Shown here: piece after piece, positions 52,582 through 64,000 of the stretch | Layout: the number at the start of each line of letters is the position of its first letter | Position numbering within the stretch: position 1 is the stretch's first letter | Assembly: GCF_000003815.2 (NCBI RefSeq) | Contig: NC_049993.1 | Span: forward strand, 17,330,656-17,394,655 | Reading direction: 5' to 3' | DNA from: Branchiostoma floridae | Lineage: Eukaryota > Chordata > Leptocardii > Amphioxiformes > Branchiostomatidae | Length of the DNA: 64,000 nucleotides | Notes under the pieces: generated by a model | What the model saw: the letters and a program-made list of their open reading frames with translations, nothing else | The model's database searches: none | What the model was told of the DNA's origin: nothing | Program-made: the position numbers and the translations under genes

Positions 52582-55500
52582 TCATTTTGTATGGTTGTGT
52601 GACGCTTGAATCCCTTTTTTTCTTATTGCTGTGATGTTCATTTGGTTACCAAACCATCGCGACAAAGGGGTGTACTTGTCAGTCGATTCTTCCTGTAACC
52701 TGGGGGTTGTCATGCCGGCGTTCACCTGTGGGGACAGATTGTGAGAAAGGATTGATATGAAGTATTTTTGTAGTCTGTGTAACACAAACTCCGCTGTCCA
52801 GGGCTCTAACTGGCCCCTCCCCGCGGAGTTTGTGCTCCACTAGCTATAACCTGGGGGAACTGTTGTAGAAAATACCAACACCAATGGCAAGCCAGGATTT
52901 TGGTCAAGCCCCCATTACCGTGGAAACCAGTATATTAGCATGTCTCCACCACCCAGACGGTGGGCGGGCTAGTTGCCTCTCCCATTGTCTGTGCCGGGCT
53001 GTGGTTCTCTGTGTGAAGGACCCATGGGAGCAGAGGCATGTTTGTGTTTAATAGGAAAACAACGTCTTGTGCCAGTTGTGGGGATTTCAAGAAACTTGAA
53101 GGAATCTTGGAGCGCAGACTTTCCTGGAACTATTATTTTGCCTGGTGGTGAGATTTTATGTGGCCAGCAACGAAAGCCCAAGGCATAAAGTACATTTTTT
53201 TAAATCTACATAGGCAGAGAACTGCAGAAAAACAGTTGGTTCACAAAAATGCGCCATGTTGTTGTGACAGTTGAAGCCTGTCAACCTCCTTGGTCAAACT
53301 TCTCAGAACCATGATATGTCCCTCCTATAATGATTGGCACATCAAAAGTTATGCCACAGGCACATCTACCTAAATGAATGCTATTCTATGTATTGAAGGG
53401 TAATTTTCACATTAGTTCTTCGGTGTAGCGGTTGTTAGAAAAAGACATCATTTTATAATAGTAGAACTCTGTTCCCACCATCAGTACAAGTGGCACAGAT
53501 CAGAGAGATCAACTACAGATAAGAGGTGTGATGCTGTCAATCACCACATAGCAACCCACCCCAGTCCATAGCAACCCAGGCTCTGGTGGGCTCCCGGCAA
53601 TTACATACATTATCCATATATGGAAAACCCAGTTCCCTTGACTAAGGGCTATTCTCTATCAAGCTGATAGTGGGCCGGCGGATGTTTGGCGGGCTGCTAT
53701 AAGCGAGATTTAATCAGGCTAAGTATTTTTGCAATAGTGATACTAACTTAGCAACTTTTGTATGTCTGGATCGGTAAAGTGTTGTTTTCTGTTAGTTACA
53801 GGCCGTCGGTAGTGATGTAAGATATCAAAGTAATTCAGATATGATTTATAGCAAAAGTCATACATATTGAATTACAGCGCTTATATTGTCATGTCAAGTC
53901 AAAGTCCTTCCCGCTCCATGGTGCATAGGGCGGCGCCCATGTTCTTGGAGTAACCCTGGGCCAAACAAATGCAATTACTACAGTAGGGGGCCAGGACACT
54001 GGCTGTGGTGTGTGTTCAAATTACATACTCTTTCCCGAATGCTGAGTGCTAAGCTGAGAAATTAGCACGACCATTTAACACGTCATACTATATTGGCCGG
54101 GGATCGAACTTACGACGTACCGAATGCATGGCGAAGACTTTTCCCACTCGTCTCATTGCACCGGCGATAACGCTTGTGCAGCCAGACAACAATACTCGTG
54201 ATGCTAACGTGCTGTTACTTTGACCGATGAGGTCTATTTCTCTTATAACCAAAGGGCACAAAAGTGCATTATCATTTACCTTTTGGTGTAGCCCGAGTTT
54301 TGAATCATTAAAGAAGTTTCAGAAATAAAATGTACCACCGTGAATAAGAAATAATGACACAAAATATTCTTTCTCGGCTTGGCTTCGCATGATCGAAGGC
54401 ACATCACAATATCAATATACATGTCGGCTTAAAAGCCACAAGCGACGGCTATCGGGTCTAAAATGCAGTACACTGTTACGTCGGGTTGCGTAAACCAGTA
54501 TACAGAATATTTCGTCCATCATACAAGTAAAACGGCTGCATTTGCAAGAGATATCCAACTTCTACGTGTGGAAGGGAGGTAAAGGTGATTGGAAAAGCAT
54601 CCTGTATACAACGGCTATATCATCACCAGCCTGTAATAAGACAGAATGAAACTAGAGTTCGGCGACCTCATACCTCCATGAAAATTTAGAGCTTTCGTAA
54701 ATTCCATGCAATTGACTAAAACATTAACATAATTTATGCATGGTGTTGTTAATCATTGAATAACGTACATATGTCACAATTATAAAATTCCCATTATTAA
54801 TCATAAAGTGGTTTTGCAATTTTTGCATAAATTATGCAAATAAGTTCCTCATTACCATATTTGGTATCTGCTTATATTCCACCTATCATAATCAACAATG
54901 TGTTACATGTATTGAGGTCCAGTTATTGAAAACAATTTCCTCATTAATTATGCAAATAAAGTCCTCATTTGCATAACATGTATATCATTATGAACATCTT
55001 TGCCTAAGCTACCTGCATGCCTAAAATGCAGGCAATCCGTTGTTCCTTTCTGCAGTTATCCTCTTTGGAGTGTCTTGACAAAAACACCCCTGCAGTTCCA
55101 CAATTAAATGTTAGGGGGCTGAAACTTGTCCCACTTGTTTATGGCGCTAAAAGCTATCTACCACCTAAATGTCAAGACCATAGCATGTCTGGACCAAGAG
55201 ATACATTGAAAAAACTGCTATGATAGAATATTCTCATTAATTATGCAAATGTACTCCTATTTTGCATAATTAGTATCTTATGTTGTAAAACATTGTCTAA
55301 GGTACCTACATACCAAAAATGATGAAAATCCGTTGTTCCCTTCTTGAGTTATCCTCTTCAGAAGTTTTTGACAAAAATGCCCCTGCTATCCCATAACTAG
55401 ACGCTAGGGGGCCCAAACTTATGTCATTTCTTCCTGAGCACAAGAGCTATCTAATACTGAAAAATCGTGACCATAGCATGTTCAGAACACCGAGATAGCA

Positions 55501-56627
55501 AAACCGGAAGTTGCGCTGCAGTACCAAGGGGAGCCGCTAGGGGGCCCAAAATCTAATCATTTCCAGCTTTTATCACACACTACCAACACACCGAGTATGA
55601 AACCAATCCACCCAACCCTTCATGAGTTATGCTGACCACAAATATGCGGACACACAGACAGACACACACACACACAGACACACACACAGACACACCAAAA
55701 ACTATACCTCCATTTTTTCATGGAGGTAATAAGTCACATGTACGCTCACCGCTATTAAACTGCTTGGAGGACAATGGGTGATCAGATTACCGGTACCGTT
55801 TTGGCTACAGTCAGAGTGATAAGACGGCGGGCGATCGGAGGACGGATGGGAGTATGGCAGTTCCGGCAATCGTCGGTTAATTGACGACTCGTGCTCAGCA
55901 GTATTACTATAGAACTGTGGATACGTGCTTGACTGTACTAGTCCACAGACGATAAAGGGTGAGTGAAACGCAGAGAAAAAGATGATTGAGAACGGGGACC
56001 CCGGTAACAAATCGTATCTTTTACTTTAAGATCACGGGAAACAGATGAATATGACCACGAGAAACAGAAACGTTTGTTGTTCGGCGGCGGCAAGGTGGCG
56101 AATGGAATTCCACAGGAGGGCCTCATGGAGCGCTGATATCTTCGGCCGATCAAAAACAAAAGGGTTGTGCCTGGTTGTGCCGTAAACAACATGTGGTATG
56201 AGTAACAAACTGCCAAGAAGTTTCCACGTTGAAAGATATTCTCTAAACAAAATCAAAAAACTCTGGCGAAACAAGGTCACAGATGAAGACTAATTCCTAC
56301 GCAACAATACGCTGTAAAAATGCCAAAACTATAATGCCGTTAATATGGGACTCATATTTTATCTTGCCGAAACGTGATGTTGGCGGACTTTTTGAAGACC
56401 AAGGTCTCGGGCGGTTTGGGGTAAGATTTGGGCCCACGAGATTAAGGTTGGCAGTGTTACTCAACCCAAGCACACAGTCCCAAAATCCACCTGGTACGAT
56501 TCACATCGTAACGCTCTCGGTTTATTTAGCTCTAGTCACTCTTAACAACTTGTGACGTATCTATTATACACATAATACATGCTATCATTAGCAAGGTACT
56601 CTCACCGAAATTGAGTCGCTTGTGCAT
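52582..56627 (-). CDS. Small three-exon gene, ~117-aa protein of unknown function with PPxY motif
   Basis: Exons 56606-56627 (MHKRLNF), 55750-55937 and 52582-52725 join in phase to give 118 codons including TGA (52582-52584). The acceptors are CTAG|TACAG and TCCCCACAG|GTGAAC, the donors G|GTGAGAG and GCG|GTGAGC. AATAAA in gene orientation lies only about 20 bp past the stop (52558-52563). The protein is hydrophilic, with ELPYSHPSSDRPPSYHSDCS (a PPxY WW-domain ligand) and a C-terminus containing LQEESTDKYTPLSRWF and ending ASHNHTK. There is no signal peptide or membrane segment. I do not recognise a family. Exon 1 is inferred mainly from its donor phase and position in GC-rich promoter-like DNA. 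The long intron contains a Helentron-like element and a SINE. Confidence 0.5.
53890..54170 (-). mobile_element. tRNA-derived SINE, third family
   Basis: The minus strand has GTAAGTTCGATCCCC (box B, plus coordinates about 54100-54114) and an upstream box-A-like ACGAGTGGG about 40 bp away. The body goes on through GGGCGCCGCCCTATGCACCA. It lies in the large intron of the small gene. Confidence 0.6.
54655..55728. mobile_element. Helentron-like non-autonomous element with internal repeats
   Basis: Starts near CTAGAGTTCGGCGACCTC and contains two to three internal units (AATCCGTTGTTCC, AGTTATCCTCTT, TAGGGGGC, GACCATAGCATGT). A (CA)n/(ACAGAC) microsatellite follows at 55655-55697. The 3' end is the hairpin TACCTCCATTTTTTCATGG. 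This layout (unit repeats, microsatellite, terminal hairpin) is that of Helentron-type HINEs. Relative of 3738-6044. Confidence 0.55.
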
Positions 56628-56720
56628 GTTCACTGTCCAGTTGAAGCGCCGCGTCTAACTCGGCCGACCTTGTCCGCCGCGCCATCTCCGCCTGACTAGA
56701 TAGTCAGTGATCGATCTTTA
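56628..56720 (-). promoter_or_regulatory. GC-rich likely promoter of the small gene
   Basis: CpG-rich sequence (CTTGTCCGCCGCGCCATCTC, GGCGCCGCG-like steps) directly upstream of the inferred first ATG in otherwise AT-rich surroundings. No TATA box is seen. The transcription start is not resolvable. Confidence 0.3.
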
Positions 56721-56799
56721 GTGGGAAGCAAACTGACGCTATTCTGAGGGCTGCCATTGGTTGGAAAATGTACTTGTGCAGTTCCTATTTGTCAATGTT

Positions 56800-58440
56800 T
56801 ACAGACTGACGTCAGCACGGTGACCAATCCCAAGACGATGTCCAGACGACGGCCAGGGACCGCCCGTTTTGTTTGTTTTAACTATCCAAGCGGGGACGAT
56901 ATAGACACAGCTTTCAAAACGGGGATTGAAATGTAACCAAAAAGGATCTATTTTACGATGGGTATATTGCAACCTAACAACGCTAAAAGCAATAGCAGCG
57001 AATCAGAACATTATAACCCGGAACTTTTTCATGCCTACCTTAAAAATTAGTACTAAGTTTTAACGGCTACAATGTTTCCTGTTTATTGACGAAGCGTAAA
57101 ACAATAGATATATCTTGTACCGTCTTCTCTGAGGTGCGCTTATCGGGTAGTTTAGTTGATATTTTTGATCATGCATCATATACTGGGCGATGTTAAATTC
57201 AGTATCTCCGGTAACAGTCCTGGTTATATTGACCTCTTATTTTCTTTTTCCAAAATGTGACTAGACATTGCATCTCCGAGGTTTATACTACTCTAATTAG
57301 ATACAAAAATAAAGGACTTTGCCCTTTCATCTTGTATGCAGATACACACCAACATGTGTTGTATCAATCACACACGAATATATTGCCATTTTAACAAAAA
57401 GAACTAGTCTATATTGTGACACGCTGTAACTATTGTGGGGAAATAAGATATACATAGTACATAGGTAGAATGATCTAGCAAGACCTCAAAATTAACCCAA
57501 ACACGACTGCGTACTATTTACCACTCGTACATTGCAATTGACCAGTATTTATTTTCTTTCTGAGTACCTATCGTAATCCACAATGTTTGGGTTACATGAG
57601 TTATTACCTCGTAAGCTACCATTTCTTAAGCTGGCTCTATCTCACTCCTATACAAGGGAAGAATGACACTTAAATACACAGACATGTCACTTGATGACAA
57701 TGTTTTATTCACTTTAGAAGAACCAACATTCAATGCTATACCTATGTCCGATTAAATGGTCATGTTTGAGAAATGGCTGTGTGTTGTCATATAAAAATAT
57801 ATTCTGTGTATAAAAATCACTATAAAAAACAAACACTCAATGCTACACTTGTGTATATAAATATCTATTGTACAGTGGTCAAAGCTAACCTGTTCATTGT
57901 CGATAACATCTCTTTTTGTATGTCACCTGATATGCCCGGCGTGTGCTTAAACCTAAAACTTACGTCAGGTCTACGCGTGCGTATTATCAAGATTCTCAAA
58001 CCCATTGCCGATAATAACAACAGCCTGGGCCACGACATTCACCAGACCTGAACGGTATTGTCTATTGATAGTGTCGGTACCACTTTGTATCGGTGGCATC
58101 TGCAACTGATTGGAGCAAGATGCCGCCGTGCAAATTAATGACGGGATCTTCTCTTTGTATCTAACTCGAAGCTCGGTATGTGGCCCAGACGTGCCAGGCG
58201 CTGTCTGTATGCGTCTAGTACCCGTGTCCCCAGACGGTCAAACCACTCGCGCATTGTGCGAAGAGAGACGCAGGGTCACACCCGGAACCCCCCCCCCCCC
58301 TCACCCACTCTCGCATATAACAAGACTATTACATAATCTTTATTGACACGACAAAAGTACAGCGACTTTCGTAAGGTCTACATGTATAACAACTACTTAC
58401 AGTACAACTAAACACATATATATGGATATCTATAGGTATG
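56800..58440. other. Intergenic, nothing convincing
   Basis: Only short ORFs and an 11-base C run (about 58290). No exon pair with consistent splice phase was found. Confidence 0.4.
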
Positions 58441-58446
58441 GATACA

Positions 58447-59391
58447 TCAACATAAAGGGTTTAGCATGTCATTTACACTATTGGTTCTACGGTATAAACA
58501 ATCGTGGATATATTTGCCTACTTGTACACAATGTGGATTATCGCTTCCCAGAATGTACTTGAATTTATCTATAGAACAGAGAGTAGCAAAGTCTTTAGAG
58601 GAAGTGGAAAGTAATGTGAACAGCTCTGTGCGTTTATCATCATATCGAGAACATTCCATAACGAAGTGACGTTCGTCTTCGATCTCATTTGGGCAGAATG
58701 GACAAAACCTCTGGTCACGGGGAATTTTAGAATATCTTCCGGCTTCTATATTTAGTTTGTGACTACAGATTCTTATCTTTGTAATTGCTCTACGAAGTTC
58801 GAAATTGTGTACATTCGAAAGATACTTCTTTTGTCCGTATCTTTCCTTTAGCGTAGAATAAATGGAAAGTTTTGAGTTATTCTGGATAGAAGAAATGCAT
58901 TCTTGAATGTATATATCCTGTAAACGGAGTCGTAATTGGTCGATTAGCGTATTACCATGATACAACCTCGGGTTTGTCCATACATACCCAAAACCATTAT
59001 AGTTGAGAATGTCAGTTACGTGATTTGTCCAATCGTATTCACCGGAAAGTACAACATCATATGCTTCACGTAGTAAAGAATCTTCGGGTAAGTTTGCTAG
59101 ACGGTGCCAGTATTTGATTAATTGTATCTCAGCGTTGATCGAAATAGGAAATGATCCTAACTCACCACGGATGCCGTCATTTGATGATTTTGCATGTACT
59201 CCAAGTAAAAATTTTTGGAAATTCATGTCAATGGTATCAAATTCTGGGATACTAATATGTGAAGGAAGTCGTATGTTTTCAATTGCGAAGTTGTCATTTT
59301 CTAATTTCATTCCTGATGCCAGTCTCAATAATCTATCCTTGTCTGATCTTTTCTTAAAATGGATGACGTAAGTATGAGTGAGGTCTAACAA
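58447..59391 (-). mobile_element. Non-LTR retrotransposon polyprotein, C-terminal fragment
   Basis: An open frame of about 314 codons with no ATG-proximal domain. It contains QRFCPFCPNEIEDERHFVME and a following CSRYDDKR, the zinc-knuckle-like Cx2C..HxxxxC that lies after the reverse transcriptase in many animal LINE ORFs. The upstream part (LTHTYVIHFKKRSDKDRLLR) has no RT motifs. Unlike the 21801-24321 element, the family is a different LINE clade. The frame has stayed open, suggesting a fairly young or selected copy. Confidence 0.65.
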
Positions 59392-59409
59392 GACTCGAGT
59401 CGTGCGTAG

Positions 59410-60340
59410 GAAATTATCCTAGATCCATTCCGTGTAGCAGATGATTTCATGTTGTGCAAGCAAGCATTTGTTGTGTCCGTTTTGGCGTAGAGGTTATCAT
59501 TTTTCTATGTATTCAGAATATGTATAGACTGGCCATCGAGAGAACTGTTATACGGCATGGTGTGAATTAATACCTCCCGCGAGGCATTCTACCACCCTCT
59601 TGTAAGGCCACATTTGTAACAAGGAGGTTTTATCCTTGATTGTATAAATAGGTAACGGCGGAATTTTGATATCGCAGCGTTGACCAAACTCCCAACGAAA
59701 GCAGTAATGATTACAGACTTCAACCCCCGTACACGCCCGACAACACGTAGAAACTAAGTTTTCTATGCTGATCTTAGAACATGGCCATCTTTCCTCAGCC
59801 AATCTGGAGCGAGTATTTCTTGTGAAAATCCACATAGTATGGCGTCCCTAGGGGTAGGGGTGTACCAACCAACGAATAAATTGACTAAGGTGGAGACGCC
59901 CACCTTTCTCATGCAAATAAAAGCACTTAAAGAATTAACAAAAAGGGAAACGGCAAATCAACCTATGTTATTGAACATCTTTATTCATAACATGAACAAA
60001 GGAAATTCAGAAAGGAAAAGTCAGAAAACGAACAATACAATAATAAAGAGTTCCTTGTAACAAGAAAATGTACGGACAGCATTATCTAGCTAGTTACATC
60101 AAATACATGAAAAATATAACCTCCTTGGTTACATCAAGCTAGGGAACAGGTTCTCAAGATAGTAAAGAAAAACTTTAAAATGTAGAGATAAAAACATGCG
60201 CGTTAAATTGATAAAAATGGAGCAAACATGTGGTATACGATCAATACTTCCATAAAACTTTAAAAGAGAAACAAACTAAAATGGAGGAAGATGTGGTCTA
60301 CCAGGAACGGGTCGAACTGGGAACAGGACAGCTCGTCAGG
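59410..60340. other. No supported gene; AATAAA in minus orientation at ~59970
   Basis: TTTATT near 59970 could be the poly(A) signal for the weak exon at 60345-60560. Short ORFs show no family features. Confidence 0.3.
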
Positions 60341-60344
60341 ACGG

Positions 60345-60560
60345 TTACTCCAGCAGGGTGAATGAAATGGGGGAGGGGGCAGCGACATTGGCTGGTCTGT
60401 CTGGCAGGAATTGGTCAGTATCAAAACTACAAAACAGTTCGGTAGAGATACTGCAGCAAAACGTCCGCCAGCTCGAGTTGGAACTCAGCTGGAACTCGGG
60501 CTGTGTACGGAACTCGCCTGCCTGTACATACTGTGAAAACGGCTGAACATACTCGAGAAA
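60345..60560 (-). CDS. Possible terminal exon, minus strand
   Basis: One frame reads QAGEFRTQPEFQLSSNSSWR, later DQFLPDRPANVAAPSPISFT and a stop. Two acceptor-like sites (TTTTCACAG and TATGTACAG) precede it. No upstream exon was matched and no family is recognised. Confidence 0.2.
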   Translation of the reverse strand, partial: FLEYVQPFSQYVQAGEFRTQPEFQLSSNSSWRTFCCSISTELFCSFDTDQFLPDRPANVAAPSPISFTLLE

Positions 60561-61314
60561 TTGGCCTTCAAGAGATGCCACGTCCTACTCATTTGAGGTC
60601 AGGTTGGGAACTGGGATCAATCTGACCTCCTTGATCTGACATACACCCAAAAAACAATGGCATTGTGGTGCAAAAAGTGTTGTAAAACCTGACATGAATT
60701 TCACACAAGCCTCATGAGGAAAGGTGTGAGGCGCCATCACCAGGGTCATGAATGAGAAGGAGAAGAATGTAGCCTGTCTGTCCGCTTGCTAGGAAAACAA
60801 ACTACATGTTTCTAGTGACTAAAAAGTGTATTTTTGCTTCGGAAAGAAGGCCGTTCTAAGTCAGTTAGATCATGGGAGTGGCCTGACTACGTGGATTTGG
60901 TACTCCGCCAATCCTCACAGAAAGTTGAGAATGAACAAACAAGGCATAGCCACAAATGGGAAGTAACAGAACATATCACGAGACAGATACATTTTAATAT
61001 ACAAAGGAGGTTTCTTGTTGATACAAAAGTCCGGTGAGAGACAATAGAGGCACGCCTGCGAATGTGGTGAAATTTCACCAAATTGCACTATTTTGGTTTT
61101 TCGTCTGCTTTCATTGTATGTGACCCCGGCGGTGGAAAGACTCTCCTGTCCCGAAGTTAGCCTGGCCAATCCACGGTAGACTGGATTCCAGGTTATTATT
61201 ATTACTTTTGTACCCGCTCGATCTTCATGGATTGCAGCGCCGTGATATTTACTGTACATGTTATTTGCTTTTGAATGTATATTCCATTACATTATTTTGT
61301 CGTACCCAACAGAA

Positions 61315-61860
61315 ACATACTTTCTAAAGATACTTTACTGCACCTTAAGGTGTTTGATACAAACTTCCCCAAGTGCATAGTAAACATGAACACACTCTTC
61401 ATGCGTTGTCGACTTACAGTATCTTTGGTTTGGAATGTGGTAGTCACCCTTTGAGTCGGTGTGACAAATGGGCCTGTCATGCTCACGACTCTCTACACAT
61501 ACACGACTTATTAGCCCCAGGCAGGACTGAGTCCGGCATGTTATGACAAATTTTCCCCTTTTTCCTTTTATTTCTATGTTGTAGGACCATTCGGTGCAAG
61601 CCGGGCTAAGAAAGCTACGAGAGGTGTGCCTCGATCACAACATTCATGTATATCCCTTAAAGATGAGTCGCGCCCTGGACCGCCTGATCAAGACAGGCAC
61701 GCAGGCGAAACCCAACAAAAACATACTGTATTGTCCAAACATTACGTAGTATAGCTTAAAGATACCTTTCTGCACCTTAGGGTGTTTGATACAAAATGTC
61801 CAAGGTATAGTACAGTAAACATGAATACACTCTTCATGTCGTGTAGACTCAAACATCAAG
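61315..61860. repeat. Direct repeat, two ~110-bp copies ~440 bp apart
   Basis: 61315-61420 and 61755-61855 share CTGCACCTTAAGGTGTTTGA, AGTAAACATGAACACACTC and TTCATGC/TGTCG blocks at roughly 85% by eye. Between them lies the candidate exon 61585-61749. Confidence 0.65.
61585..61749 (+). CDS. Possible orphan terminal exon, 54 codons
   Basis: After the acceptor-like CTATGTTGTAG one frame reads DHSVQAGLRKLREVCLDHNI then HVYPLKMSRALDRLIKTGTQ and ends CPNIT at TAG. The composition looks like real protein, but it sits between two repeat copies and no partner exon was seen. It could be a captured gene fragment. Confidence 0.25.
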   Translation, partial: DHSVQAGLRKLREVCLDHNIHVYPLKMSRALDRLIKTGTQAKPNKNILYCPNIT

Positions 61861-63201
61861 ATGTTCTTGAGATACATAGCAGGACTGGTCTAACCATTTT
61901 AAAGCTAAGGGTACAAACCGACGCACGTGCAACTGCGAGTGCGTGGTGTCTACGTGCCACAACTGGTGCTGGTAAACGGGCTGCTAACTTCAGCTCGGTC
62001 TTGCAGATGGGGCTTTGTGGACGGTTATAATTGTTTAACTTAATTCAAGGTGAAATATGGTCAATGAGATCAGCCGAGTTGTATTTTATAAGGTCAAAGG
62101 TCACATAACAGCGTTTAACGGTTCATTTCTTATGGAATCCTATACTGGTCTACCCATAACTGTTGTTAGGCATAATTTGGAAAGATGTAAATGTTTTGAA
62201 GAAATATTAGACAAGTAAGAGAAGACGTCCTAGTCACAACGAGGTATGATTAGAGGATGTAGTGCCCCATCGTTATACACATGGTTTAGCGTTTCTGTGT
62301 TTGTTCAGATCAGAATAAATGCGTTACTGATAACCAAAGGCATCCATGAGGGAGGGCCTCGAGGAAACAAGTACCACATAAGCGCCCCCCCCCCCTTCAC
62401 GGAGATGTAAACAAACCGCCACTGATCATTAGAACAGAACCACTCACACTCACAGAACAGAGCAGAACCATCGCGACGATAATCACGCTTACCCAAAAGG
62501 ATGACATGTCTCTTCCTCCTCCTGACATCCTCCATGCCCCATCTCATGTTCTCCCTGGAGGGCCCAGCTTCAGATAAGGGCCCGGGCCCGGTCACCCACG
62601 TTACCAAGTGGCAAGCGGGGAGATGGCACCCCGGCCCGTGGCCGGCATGGGCCCGACGAACACGTGTCCCGGAAGTAGGAAGTAACCCTTCAGATTGACG
62701 TAAACCCGACGTAAACCCGACCTCACTATCCTTCTGGGCCTCCAAAACGTTCATCGCTAGGTCGCTGCACGAAAACGTGGACGTATGGGAAACAAGAAAT
62801 CTTTTTAAAAAAGCTGTGCCTTGCCGCGTGGTAGGAATATCGTCAGGAAAAGGTAGGTCGGCACTTCAAGCCCGGCAAGGCAAAATGCTGTGCCTTGGCG
62901 TGCAGTAAGGATAATTTGCTTGTCTGCTAAATACGTATTATTAAAATTTTGACACTAGAAACCACGAAAATGAGAAAATCTTACGATTATATTTGAAAGG
63001 CAACACTCTGAAAATACAAATGGCATTCTGTGCCCATCATCAACCCAAAATACGATCTTTTTCACGTGTTTACGGTATAGGCCGCATGTAGCCAGTCACA
63101 AGTATGCAAATGAGCTAACTATATTTAGTACCATGCAAACACCGCATGTGACCATGTTGGAACACGTTTTCAGCTGTGTTTGCCGACGAATACGCGACAA
63201 T

Positions 63202-63300
63202 CCAATCTCGTTGGGAGGTCTCGCGAGACTGTAATCTGGCCGCGCGCGCGCGTGATTTGACAGTCGGACGGTAACAGCCTTCAGCAGCCCGCGGCTAACA
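63202..63300 (+). promoter_or_regulatory. TATA-less promoter-like region with CCAAT and TCTCGCGAGA
   Basis: CCAAT at 63202-63206 and the palindrome TCTCGCGAGA at 63219-63228 are followed by a (CG)n stretch (63240-63252). The first well-placed ATG (ACAATGG) is at 63301. TCTCGCGAGA is a known core element of CpG-island promoters in vertebrates, bound by BANP. The downstream frame from 63301 closes after 20 codons (MASPNIDSIESTSEIRCAII), so the first coding exon is not settled. A possible acceptor is TTCTTTTTCAG at about 63942-63952. Confidence 0.5.
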
Positions 63301-64000
63301 ATGGCTTCTCCCAACATCGACTCGATCGAGTCAACTTCAGAGATTCGTTGTGCTATTATTTAGCAACATCCGCCGGTAAATCGGCATGCCATGAGTAGAT
63401 AATATTGTTGTGAACCTATGGACTCGATATCGTGCTGTAAATTTGCAAATTTCTGGTCATTTTCACAATTTTTGCAGGCGGTTTATGCTTGCTTGTCGTG
63501 AGAAAAACGTGCATATAGGCGCGTCGCCTTACTTGTAGTTACTCGGATAAGTTTGGCTCAAGCCGTAAAAATATCCCACAAAAGCGTACAAGTACCATTA
63601 TTGGATCATTGTAGATCCAAACTCGTAAGACTTTCGGCGATTTTGACCGTAAATTAGTCGATGGCAACATATCGACTTTGGGAGTTTACGCGTACGTGAG
63701 TTGGGGAGGGGGGCGTGTTTCCGCGTATATGCGTTCGTTTTGATCAAGGCGGAGTCACTTTTCCGACTATGATTTCAGTTTTCGCCGGATGAAACTCCAC
63801 AAAAACGTGCACATATCGATGTAGGGTCCTTCTGGGTAGAAATCTAGCATGATTTTGGCGGCTTTGTGGCCGACTTTTTTGGTTAACTTAATATGTAACG
63901 AGTGGGTATGTCTGCAAATGTATAACGTTTGGCATTTGCTGTTCTTTTTCAGATCAAAGCGTCGCGATCGAAATTCACATCATCAGGGAAATACTGCAAA

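Noticed and set aside
52973-53188. Overlapping 70-codon ORFs on both strands
   Set aside because: Mutual shadows with no splice sites in phase. The region falls in an intron of the small gene.
62305-62754. 149-codon minus-strand ORF starting MNVLEAQKDSE
   Set aside because: Low-complexity GC-rich stretch crossing an 11-base C run, with no domain or paired exon. The first 11 codons could be a first exon, but nothing confirms it.

Overview
The window looks like invertebrate chordate nuclear DNA, most likely a cephalochordate (amphioxus, Branchiostoma). Reasons: intron-rich genes in metazoan families, an intronless TRIM-NHL gene, a modular C-type-lectin/EGF protein, many MITEs, tRNA-derived SINEs and a CR1-like LINE, and introns carrying minisatellites that contain pieces of the neighbouring exon. 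The species call is inference. There are no operons, CRISPR arrays or bacterial features. Layout: 1-6.8 kb, the 3' four exons of ALG2 (+). 7.65-9.84 kb, an intronless TRIM2/3-like gene (-), convergent with ALG2. 10.9-24.7 kb, an 18-exon WDR70 gene (-); its exon lengths sum to exactly 645 codons and one intron hosts an antisense LINE with a long intact ORF. 24.7-25.5 kb, a TIR transposon. 27.4-34.5 kb, the 3' sixteen exons of an extracellular lectin/EGF protein (-), all in matching splice phase. 35.5-46.9 kb, the C-terminal half of an AKR1-type aldo-keto reductase (-). One of its exons lies inside a 6.6-kb tandem segmental duplication (about 36.44-43.09 and 44.42-51.09 kb). 52.6-56.6 kb, a small three-exon gene (-) for an unrecognised protein of about 117 residues. 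58.4-59.4 kb, a LINE ORF fragment. 60-63 kb, only weak exon candidates. 63.2 kb, a TATA-less promoter-like stretch with a CCAAT box and the palindrome TCTCGCGAGA. The genes are unrelated housekeeping or cell-surface functions: ALG2 in N-glycan assembly at the ER, a TRIM E3 ligase, WDR70 in the nucleus, a secreted or surface lectin, and a carbonyl reductase. Nothing suggests a joint pathway. Two structural themes stand out. First, exon-edge echoes: at about ten splice boundaries in ALG2, WDR70 and the AKR gene, the exon end with its splice site and adjacent intron is tandemly copied. Second, the 36-51 kb duplication is built from degenerate ~350-bp units with a covarying hairpin. It holds three transposons whose paralogous empty sites are visible in the other copy, including a 444-bp LTR mini-element whose LTR carries a tRNA-like T-arm.
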